Assembly (NCBI GenBank): GCA_963760285.1 | Contig: CAVXCI010000003.1 | Span: forward strand, 620,001 to 684,000 | From: PALSA-278 sp963760285 | GTDB taxonomy: Bacteria > Acidobacteriota > Terriglobia > Acidiferrales > UBA7541 | Reading direction: 5' to 3' | DNA length: 64,000 nt | Shown here: positions 8,689-16,210 of the stretch, piece after piece | Position numbering within the stretch: position 1 is the first letter of the stretch | How the letters are laid out: each line of letters opens with the position of its first letter | Notes under the pieces: model-generated | Told to the model about the DNA's origin: nothing | The model's database searches: none | The model's input: the letters and a program-made list of their open reading frames with translations, nothing else | Program-made: the position numbers and the translations under genes

Positions 8689-8842
8689 TTTACTTTTCCA
8701 CTTCCAGCCCAATTCCCTCTTCCGCGCCATCTTAACACGGGGTCGCCGTCACGATCGCCGCTGAACCGGCTTTGCGCCGCGGTATGTGCGCGGATAGAAT
8801 GCCAAGGTTGCGCCGCATCGTGATACCGGCGCGCAAACTACA

Positions 8843-10015
8843 ATGCTGCGCTTTGCCACTGCCGGAGAATCGCACGGACAAGCATTGGTAGCCTGGATTT
8901 CAGGGCTGCCTGCCGGTCTTCCGGTGAATTTTGAGTTCATAAATCATGAATTGCACCGGCGTCAATTGGGTTATGGCCGCGGGGCGCGCCAGCGCATTGA
9001 GCATGACCAGGCGGAATTTCTGGCCGGCGTGCGGCACGGGCAAACCATTGGCGCGCCCGTGGCCATCCGCATCGAAAACCGCGACTGGGCCAACTGGCAG
9101 GAGGCGCTGCCGGTGGGGGCGTCATCCGAAAGCAATACCAAACAGCGGCCGCTGACTGCGCCGCGTCCGGGACACGCCGATCTTGCCGGGGCGCTGAAAT
9201 TCGGATTTCATGATGCGCGTTATATTCTGGAGCGCGCATCGGCGCGGGAAACCGCGGCGCGCACGGCGGCCGGCGCGATGGCGAAACTGCTGCTGAAGGA
9301 ATTCGGAACCGAAGTGCTGAGCCATGTGACGCAGGTGGGTCCGGTACGGCTGGAGCGGGAGGCAAGTTGGAACGAGATTCAGGCGGTATGCGCAAATCTG
9401 GATTCACCGCTGCGCTGCGTGGACGCAAAAACCGAGGAGCGCATGAAGGCGGAGGTAGACCGCGTGTTGCGCGCGGGCGATTCCGTCGGCGGCATTTTTG
9501 AAGTAGTCGCCCGCAACGTGCCGCCGGGGCTGGGCAGCCACGCGCAGTGGGACGAAAAACTGGATGGGCGGCTGGCGCAGGCGGTGATGTCCGTGCAGGC
9601 GGTGAAAGGCGTGGAAATCGGCGCGGGCGTGACGGCGGCGGGAAAAAACGGGTCCGCCGTGCAGGACGAAATCCGTTACGATGCGGCGCGACGGCGGTTC
9701 GCGCACAAATCGAACCGCGCGGGCGGACTGGAAGGCGGCATCACCAACGGCGAAGACGTGGTGGTGCGAGGTTACATGAAGCCCATCTCCACGCTGCGCC
9801 AGCCGCTGGAAAGCGCTAATCTGCGCAGCAAGGAAACCGTGCGCGCGGCATATGAACGGTCGGATGTGTGCGTCGTGCCCGCGGGAGGCGTGGCGGGCGA
9901 GGCGATGGTGGCCATAGTGCTGGCCAGCGCATTTCTTGTAAAATTTGGCGGCGATTCCCTGACGGAAATGCGGAGGAATTTTGAAGGATATCAGCGGCAA
10001 CTCGACGAGTTCTGA
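8843..10015 (+). CDS. aroC: Chorismate synthase
   Basis: Last step of the shikimate pathway: FMN-dependent elimination of phosphate from EPSP to give chorismate. The 390-aa protein shows the family signatures RFATAGESHGQALVAWISG at the N-terminus, RQLGYGRGARQRIEHD, the RPGHADLAGALKF loop around residues 108-120, RASARETAARTAAGA, and the C-terminal GITNGEDVVVRGYMKPISTL. It starts a plus-strand run: def follows after 12 bases and fmt after 18 more. It is intact with no anomalies. Confidence 0.97.
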   Translation: MLRFATAGESHGQALVAWISGLPAGLPVNFEFINHELHRRQLGYGRGARQRIEHDQAEFLAGVRHGQTIGAPVAIRIENRDWANWQEALPVGASSESNTKQRPLTAPRPGHADLAGALKFGFHDARYILERASARETAARTAAGAMAKLLLKEFGTEVLSHVTQVGPVRLEREASWNEIQAVCANLDSPLRCVDAKTEERMKAEVDRVLRAGDSVGGIFEVVARNVPPGLGSHAQWDEKLDGRLAQAVMSVQAVKGVEIGAGVTAAGKNGSAVQDEIRYDAARRRFAHKSNRAGGLEGGITNGEDVVVRGYMKPISTLRQPLESANLRSKETVRAAYERSDVCVVPAGGVAGEAMVAIVLASAFLVKFGGDSLTEMRRNFEGYQRQLDEF

Positions 10016-10027
10016 GGCGCGCGGGCA

Positions 10028-10537
10028 ATGATTTATCCCATCGTCAAATACGGCAAGGCGGTGCTGGAGAATCCGGCGAAACGCGTGGAAGTGTTTGACG
10101 CGGAACTGGAAACGCTGGCGCAGGATATGTTTGAGTCCATGTACGCGGCGCAGGGCGTGGGGCTGGCCGCTCCGCAGATCGGATTGGGCAAGCGCCTGGC
10201 GGTGGTGGATGTGAGCGTGGGGAAAAACCCCGAGGCGCGCATCGTGCTGGCCAATCCGGAAATCATTTATATAGAAGGTGAACAGCGCGAAGAAGAGGGC
10301 TGTCTTTCGGTCCCCGGATTTCGAGGATACGTCCTGCGGCCGCAGTACGTCACCATCCGCGCGCAGGATGTGACCGGAAAGGAATTCGAAATGAAAGGCG
10401 AGGGATTGCTGGCGCGCGCCTTCTGCCACGAGACCGATCACTTAAATGGAATTTTATTTATCAGCCACCTAAGCCTGCTGAAACGCGATCTGATCCGGCG
10501 AAAAATCCGGAAACTGCAAAAGGCGGGCGAATGGTAG
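10028..10537 (+). CDS. def: Peptide deformylase
   Basis: Removes the N-formyl group from nascent proteins. The 169-aa protein has all three metal and active-site motifs: GVGLAAPQIG (43-52), EEGCLS with the metal ligand Cys92, and HETDH (134-138) with the two His ligands and catalytic Glu. It sits between aroC and fmt. The def-fmt-rsmB order is a widely conserved cluster linking formylation, deformylation and rRNA methylation. The start ATG at 10028 has only a weak ribosome-binding site, so translation may be coupled to aroC. Confidence 0.96.
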   Translation: MIYPIVKYGKAVLENPAKRVEVFDAELETLAQDMFESMYAAQGVGLAAPQIGLGKRLAVVDVSVGKNPEARIVLANPEIIYIEGEQREEEGCLSVPGFRGYVLRPQYVTIRAQDVTGKEFEMKGEGLLARAFCHETDHLNGILFISHLSLLKRDLIRRKIRKLQKAGEW

Positions 10538-10555
10538 GGCGCCCGCGCTGACCTG

Positions 10556-11491
10556 ATGCGCATCATTTTCTGCGGCACTCCGGCGTTTGCCGTGCCGTCG
10601 CTCCGGCGATTGCTGGCGGAGCCGGGCATAGAGGTCTGTGCGGTGGTCACCCAGCCGGACCGGCCGCGGGGCCGCGGCCAGCAGTTTTCTCCCTCGCCGG
10701 TAAAAGAAGCGGCGGCATCAGCGGGCATATCCACTTTTCAACCGGACAAACTGAGGACTGAAGAGGTGCGCGATTTCTTCATGGGCCGCGCGCCGGACGC
10801 GGTGGTGATTATTGCCTACGGCAGAATCGTGCCGGGGGGATTGTTGACGCTGCCGCGGTTGGGCTGGATTAATCTGCACGCTTCGCTTCTGCCCCGCTAT
10901 CGTGGCGCGGCGCCGATTCAATGGGCGGTATCGAACGGCGAGACACATACCGGGCTGACCACCATGCGGATCAACGCGGGATTGGACACCGGCCCAATAC
11001 TCGATCGCGTGGAAATGGAAATCGGAAGGGACGAAACGTCCACGGAGCTTTCCGCGAGGATGGCGGAGGCCGGCGCGCCGCTGATCGTAAGCACGCTACA
11101 GAAACTGGAGCGTGGAGAAATTGTATCCCGGCCGCAGGACAATTCCGCTGCCACGGTGGCTCCGCCACTCAAAAAAGAGGACGGACGTATCAACTGGGCG
11201 CTTCCCGCCGCGCAAATCTACAATCGCATTCGCGGAATGCAACCCTGGCCGGGCGCCTACTCCACATTTCGCGGAGAGATTTGCCATATCTGGGGCCGTC
11301 CAGCAGATTTGACTCCGCCGTCCATCGCGGCCGCTGGCGCATTGGAGCAAGTGTCGGGCGAATGGCTGGCGGCGTGCGGAGGCGGCAGCAGACTACGGCT
11401 GGAATTTGTGCAGATGCAGGGACGCAAGCGCGTGACGGCTAAGGAATTTGCGAATGGCGCGCGGCTGCAGGGCGGCGAACTGTTTGAATAG
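10556..11491 (+). CDS. fmt: Methionyl-tRNA formyltransferase
   Basis: Transfers a formyl group from 10-formyl-THF to initiator Met-tRNA. The 311-aa protein begins RIIFCGTPAFAVPSLRRLL, contains the folate-binding and catalytic stretch INLHASLLPRYRGAAPIQWA (Asn, His and later Asp of the catalytic triad), GLTTMRINAGLDTGPIL, and the C-terminal OB-fold module from about residue 205 (RIRGMQPWPGAYS). It lies in the def-fmt-rsmB cluster, 18 bases after def, and its 3' end overlaps the rsmB start by 38 bases. Its substrate tRNA-fMet is encoded at 62.6 kb in this window. Confidence 0.96.
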   Translation: MRIIFCGTPAFAVPSLRRLLAEPGIEVCAVVTQPDRPRGRGQQFSPSPVKEAAASAGISTFQPDKLRTEEVRDFFMGRAPDAVVIIAYGRIVPGGLLTLPRLGWINLHASLLPRYRGAAPIQWAVSNGETHTGLTTMRINAGLDTGPILDRVEMEIGRDETSTELSARMAEAGAPLIVSTLQKLERGEIVSRPQDNSAATVAPPLKKEDGRINWALPAAQIYNRIRGMQPWPGAYSTFRGEICHIWGRPADLTPPSIAAAGALEQVSGEWLAACGGGSRLRLEFVQMQGRKRVTAKEFANGARLQGGELFE

Positions 11492-12912
11492 CCGGCCACA
11501 ACAAAGACAACCGCGCCGAGCGGCCAGCGCTCCGCCGAAGGCGGTGAGTCCGGCGCGAGACATTGCGTTCGACGTCCTGCTGCGCGTGGAAAAGGACCGC
11601 GCCTACGCCTCGGAATTGCTGCGCGCGCGGCGCGACGCCTCCGTTCGTGCGGAGGACGCAGGGCTGGCAACGGAACTGGTATTTGGGGTGCTCCGGTGGC
11701 AACGCCTTCTGGACGCGCTGCTGGCGCGCCACGTCCGCGACTCGATGGATTCGCTGGACGTGGAAGTACGGCTGGCGCTGCGGCTGGGAATTTATCAACT
11801 GCGCTTTTTGGAGCGCGTGCCGGCCCACTCCGCCGTTGACGAAAGCGTGGAGTTGGCAAAACACGCGGGAAAAGCTTCCGCTGCGGGACTGGTGAATGCC
11901 GTCCTGCGGCGGGCGGCAGGCGAAACGCTTTCCTCTCCGGAACAGCTGCTCTCCGCCAAATTATCCGCCACGGAGCGGCTGGCTGTTCTGCATTCCCATC
12001 CCACGTGGCTGGTGGAGCGCTGGCTGGCGCGTTATGGCGCGGAGCAAATCGCCGCGCTTCTGGCCGCCAATAATCGCATACCGCGATCCGCGCTGGCGCT
12101 GCCGAGCGGTGATTGGGCTGCCGCTGGTACAGGCCTAAAAGCAGAAGGAATCGAATTGCAGCCGGGCGCGCTGCTGCGCGATGCGGCGCGCGTGGCGCAC
12201 GGGAACGTTGAAAAGTCAGCGCTATTTCGCGCTGGAAAAGTTTCTTTTCAGGACGAAGCGTCGCAGGCCATTCCCCTTTTGCTGGACGTGCAGTCCGGCG
12301 ATGCCGTCCTGGATTTGTGCGCCGCGCCGGGCGGAAAAACGGCAATTTTGGCAAGACGCAGCGCGCCGGGAGGCGAAGTGATTGCGGCGGATATTCATGC
12401 GCATCGCTTGCGCGCCATGCAGGAGAACCTCTCGCGCGTGGGCGCGGAAAATGTTTTTCCCGTCGTGCTGGACGGGCAACGGCCGCTTCCTTTCTCCCGG
12501 CAATTTGACCGCATTCTCGTGGACGCATCCTGTTCGGGCACGGGAACGCTGGCGCGTAATCCGGAAATTCGCTGGCGGCTTCATGCCGGAAGAGCTGGGC
12601 GCGCTGGCGACTCAGCAGAAGGAATTGTTGCTGCGCGCGTTGCGCCAGCTGAAGCCGGGTGGCCGGCTGGTTTACTCCACCTGCTCGCTGGAGCCGGAAG
12701 AAAACGAACAGGTAGTGAGAGCGGCTCTTCAGAAGGCGAAGGGCTTTCGCCAGGTGGGTGCGGCGGAGCTTCGCCGGATTCTTCAACCGTATCTTGCCGA
12801 AGGGGTGGATGCCGCGGGTCTGGTGGACAAGGACGGAGTCTTCCGCGCCATGCCGCAGAAGCATCAGACCGACGGCTTCTTCGCCGTGGCGCTGGAACAC
12901 GAGAAAACCTGA
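11454..12912 (+). CDS. rsmB: 16S rRNA (cytosine-967-C5) methyltransferase, frameshifted
   Basis: Methylates C967 of 16S rRNA using SAM. ATG 11454 follows AAGGA at good spacing and overlaps the end of fmt. An N-terminal NusB-like RNA-binding domain (about 30-170) precedes the Rossmann methyltransferase domain with DLCAAPGGKT (SAM site), VDASCSGTGTLARNPEIRW and, after a one-base shift, YSTCSLEPEENE with the catalytic Cys. The frame breaks at about 12579: removing one C in cggcttcatgccg joins NPEIRWRL directly to MPEELGALATQQKELLLRAL, exactly as in intact homologues. The single-base insertion is probably a sequencing error. Motif IV reads DASCSG where DAPCSG is usual. Confidence 0.9.
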
Positions 12913-12990
12913 CAAGGCCTGAAACGATGCTGGCTGGCACGAGGGAATTGAAGCGACGCGGGCCGCGTGTTAGTCTGCGGCGAAGAAGAT

Positions 12991-13862
12991 AATGGCGTTC
13001 CTCCAAAAACTTCGCGCTTTCGGGCAAGGCCTGCTGGTTGTTTTCATTCTTGCGTCGGCGGCATTTCTCAAGCGCGGTCACGGCGATCCGTTTTGCCATC
13101 GAAGGGCGGCAGGTGCAGATGCCTACCCTGGTAGGGCAGAAGCAGCCGGACGCTGAAAAATTACTCCTGGCGCAGGGACTCGGACTGCGCATTGAAGACC
13201 GCGTTTACAGCGCCTATCCCGAAGACGTGATTGTGCGGCAAAGCCCATCCGCCGGATTGCGCGTAAAAGTGGGCGAGCGGGCGCATGTGGTGCTCAGCCT
13301 GGGACCGCAGCGCGTGCTAATTCCGGATCTGCGCGAAGCCAGCCTGCGCGCCGCGCGAATTCAGCTGATGCGCGACGGATTGCAGATTGGGGAAACATCC
13401 AGCCTGTACCTTCAGGGTCTTCCGGGAGACACGGTGGTGGAGCAGGACCCGCCTGCGGGAGCACTGGACGTGACCAGCCCACATGTGGATCTATTGGTTT
13501 CCCAGGGTGATGAGCCGGGGGCGTGGGTGATGCCCAGCTTGACGGGAATTTCGCAGTCCGAGGCGGCGCGGGTACTGGAGGCCGCAGGCCTGAAAAACGT
13601 GAAAATTGTAAGTGCCGGTGTTCCACCGGCTGCCGCGCCGGCAATCAATCCGCAGGCGCCGGGAACAGCTCCGGCCGATGCGGCCGTAAGCAGCCGAATC
13701 GCTGCCAAACCGCCGCCTGCGAATCCTCCGTCTGCGCAGCAAACGCCCGGCGCGCCGGTTGCAATGCCATTGGTTGCTTCGGGGACAGTCCTGGGGCAGA
13801 CGCCGGCGGAGGGCGCGCGTGTGACCCAGGACACCGCGATTGAGCTTCGCGTGGCGCAGTAG
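12991..13862 (+). CDS. Stand-alone PASTA-domain membrane protein, frameshifted
   Basis: A signal-anchor helix near the N-terminus (LLVVFILASAAFL) is followed by three PASTA repeats. They begin at VQMPTLVGQKQPDAEKLLLA, at VLIPDLREASLRAARIQLMR, and at WVMPSLTGISQSEAARVLEA, then come a Pro/Ala-rich linker and a final GTVLGQTPAEGARV repeat end. PASTA domains bind uncrosslinked peptidoglycan or muropeptides. Here no kinase or transpeptidase domain is attached, so the role is unknown; a periplasmic cell-wall sensor or scaffold is inference. A one-base deletion at about 13067 separates the membrane helix from the PASTA frame. It lies 78 bases after rsmB and 34 before rpe, probably in the same transcript. 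Confidence 0.8.
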
Positions 13863-13896
13863 GGGCGGCTTGATGTGCTAGAATTCCGGATTCCGC

Positions 13897-14586
13897 ATGA
13901 AGTCGCACCCCATCGAAATCGCTCCGTCCATTCTGGCTGCCGATTTCTCCCGTTTAGGGGAAGAAATTCTCGCCGTGGAACGCGGCGGGGCGGCGGTTCT
14001 CCACGTGGACGTGATGGACGGCCACTTTGTCCCCAATATTTCCATCGGTGTGCCGGTGGTTGCGTCACTGAGTAAGGCAACCTCGCTCCCGCTGGACGTG
14101 CATCTGATGATTGAGGCGCCGGAACGCTACATTGAAGCCTTTGCGGCGGCAGGAGCGGCACGAATTCTGGTGCATGAGGAAGCCACGCCGCATCTGGACC
14201 GCGCGTTGAGCCTTATTCGAGAACGCGGAGCGGAGGCAGGCGTGGTGATTAATCCCGCGACGCCCGTGAGCATGTTGAGCGAAGTTCTGGATTGCGTGGA
14301 TACCGTGTTGGTGATGTCCGTAAACCCCGGTTTCGGGGGGCAGAAGTTCATACCCGGGGCGTACGGGAAAATCCGTGAGCTGCGGGAACTGCGGTCGCGG
14401 TACAATCATAGTTACCGGATTGAAGTGGACGGCGGCGTCGGGCTGGACAATGCCGCCGAGCTGGTGGCCGCCGGGGCGGAAACACTGGTGGCGGGCACTT
14501 CGGTATTTCAAACCGCCGACCCCGCCGCGGCGGTAAGGAACCTTTACAAACTAGCCTTGGAGAGCCTGGCACAGAGGTTGAAATGA
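13897..14586 (+). CDS. rpe: Ribulose-phosphate 3-epimerase
   Basis: Interconverts ribulose-5-phosphate and xylulose-5-phosphate in the pentose-phosphate pathway. The 229-aa TIM barrel shows IAPSILAADFSRLGEEI, the metal-site motif LHVDVMDGHFVPNISIG, the second His in LDVHLMIEAPE, VMSVNPGFGGQKFIP, and the phosphate-binding IEVDGGVGLDNA followed by LVAGTSVF. All catalytic residues (two His and two Asp) are present. Its stop overlaps the bamD start in an ATGA arrangement, so the two are translationally coupled despite unrelated functions. Confidence 0.97.
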   Translation: MKSHPIEIAPSILAADFSRLGEEILAVERGGAAVLHVDVMDGHFVPNISIGVPVVASLSKATSLPLDVHLMIEAPERYIEAFAAAGAARILVHEEATPHLDRALSLIRERGAEAGVVINPATPVSMLSEVLDCVDTVLVMSVNPGFGGQKFIPGAYGKIRELRELRSRYNHSYRIEVDGGVGLDNAAELVAAGAETLVAGTSVFQTADPAAAVRNLYKLALESLAQRLK

Positions 14587-16034
14587 AGCTGAATTCGCGC
14601 CGACAAACCGCATTCCTGATGGCTGCGCTGGGATTGGCGCTGCTGGGTAGCGGCTGTTTCTCTGGCAAGAAGAAAACGCAGCCGGACCTGAGCGCCTCCG
14701 CGCAACCGGACAAAATTCTCTATGATCGCGCCACGGACGACTTCAAGCATAGCCGCTACACGGTAGCGCGCCTGAACCTGCAAACGCTGATCAATACCTA
14801 TCCGGACAGCGAATACCTGGCCAAAGCCAAACTGGCCATTGCGGACTCCTATTACAAGGAAGGCGGCACGGAAGGCCTGCTGCAATCCATCGCGGAGTAT
14901 AAGGATTACATCACTTTTTTCCCCTTCCTGGACGAAGCCTCCTACGCTCAAATGCAGGTCGCCATGGCGCATTACCGGTTGATGGAGAAATCGGACCGGG
15001 ACCACGCCGAGGCCCTGGCGGCCGAGCAGGAGTTCCAGACATTCCTGCTGAAATATCCGCAGAGCACCATGGTCCCGCAGGCCGAGCAGCACCTACGCGA
15101 GGTGCAGGAAGACCTGGCCGACGGAGATTTCAAGACCGCGCAGTTCTATTACATTCGCGGAGCCAATCGCGCCGCGGCAGCCCGGCTGATAGAAGTAACC
15201 AGCCGCTATCCGCTTTACAGCCAAGCCGACCGGGCCAACTGGATGCTGGGGAGCATCTACGACCGATCGGAGAAGAAAGACGTTGCCGAACGCTATTATG
15301 CGCGCATCGTGCAGGATTATCCCCTTTCGAAATATGCCCCGCTGGCGAAACAAAAATTAGTCGCGGCCGGAGTTCCCGTTCCTCCCGCCGATCCTGATGC
15401 AACCAAGCGCATGCAGGATGAACAGCTCTACGCCAGGAATCATAGGAGCATGATGCAGCGCCTGCCTGTGGGCGTGCTGCGTTCCGCGCCGGATTTGAAG
15501 GCCGCCGCGCATGAAGGCGCGCCCAACCTGCAACCGGAAGGCGAACCCGTTTCGGCCACAAAAGTTCTGCACCCCGGCGTGCCGGAACCCACGCTGGACG
15601 TTGCTCCCACAACAGAGTCGGCGGCGGAAGCCGCCGGCGGGGCTGCAACGGGTGACACTGGCGGGGCCGAGTCCGGAGGCGGCGGTGTAGGCGGAACTGC
15701 CGGTATGTCCGTGGAGACCGTGCCCAACAACTCTTCTTCTGATGTTCCCCAATCCGTGGAATCCAGTTCGAGCCCTGCTCCGGCGACGCCCGCGAATCCG
15801 GGAACGGAAAACGCGCCCGCACAGAATCAAACCGCCGGCGCGGAGACACGTTCCGCCAATGGCTCCGCCGCGGATGGCTCCGTGGCTCCCAATTCACAAA
15901 CCGGGAACAGCGCGCAGCAGCCTGCAGCACAGAATAAGAATGCCAGCGCCGGCCAGAAAGCGGACAAGATGGATCCCAAGACGGAATCCACCAGCAAGAA
16001 GAAAAAGGGCTGGCACAAACTGATTCCCTGGTAG
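14583..16034 (+). CDS. bamD: BamD-like outer-membrane assembly lipoprotein with long C-terminal tail
   Basis: Predicted periplasmic TPR lipoprotein of the Bam complex, which inserts beta-barrel proteins. It has a lipoprotein signal peptide with Cys25 (LLGSGC), then a BamD/YfiO TPR domain at about 40-265 with ARLNLQTLINTYPDSEYLAK and YKDYITFFPFLDEASYAQMQ, the hallmarks of that family. The protein is 483 aa, about twice the normal size. The extra 200 residues are low-complexity Gly/Ser/Ala/Pro/Gln, ending in KKKKGWHKLIPW. The disordered tail could span to peptidoglycan or bind a partner; that is inference. It overlaps rpe by four bases. Confidence 0.88.
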   Translation: MKLNSRRQTAFLMAALGLALLGSGCFSGKKKTQPDLSASAQPDKILYDRATDDFKHSRYTVARLNLQTLINTYPDSEYLAKAKLAIADSYYKEGGTEGLLQSIAEYKDYITFFPFLDEASYAQMQVAMAHYRLMEKSDRDHAEALAAEQEFQTFLLKYPQSTMVPQAEQHLREVQEDLADGDFKTAQFYYIRGANRAAAARLIEVTSRYPLYSQADRANWMLGSIYDRSEKKDVAERYYARIVQDYPLSKYAPLAKQKLVAAGVPVPPADPDATKRMQDEQLYARNHRSMMQRLPVGVLRSAPDLKAAAHEGAPNLQPEGEPVSATKVLHPGVPEPTLDVAPTTESAAEAAGGAATGDTGGAESGGGGVGGTAGMSVETVPNNSSSDVPQSVESSSSPAPATPANPGTENAPAQNQTAGAETRSANGSAADGSVAPNSQTGNSAQQPAAQNKNASAGQKADKMDPKTESTSKKKKGWHKLIPW

Positions 16035-16210
16035 GGATCGGCGCAATCTCCTGCTATTTGCCCGCGTCCGCACGCCGGAATTGACCTGCCATTCGGGCGC
16101 ATCCTATATTGATAGTTTCAGCTGCCGCTGTTTTGTGCGCTATATGTGCGACTGTGGCGCAAAGCAATGGAGCGCCAGAGTGATTTGAAGCGCGCCGCGC
16201 CAAATGTAAA

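Noticed and set aside
9404..10441. A 345-aa minus-strand open frame opposite aroC and def
   Set aside because: It spans two well-supported plus-strand genes and has no domain motif; composition (His/Arg/Phe-rich) marks it as a shadow.
11257..12915. A 552-aa minus-strand open frame opposite rsmB
   Set aside because: It is low-complexity Arg/Pro/Ala sequence typical of antisense reading through GC-rich coding DNA. The plus-strand rsmB motifs (AAPGGKT, CSGTG) are unmistakable.
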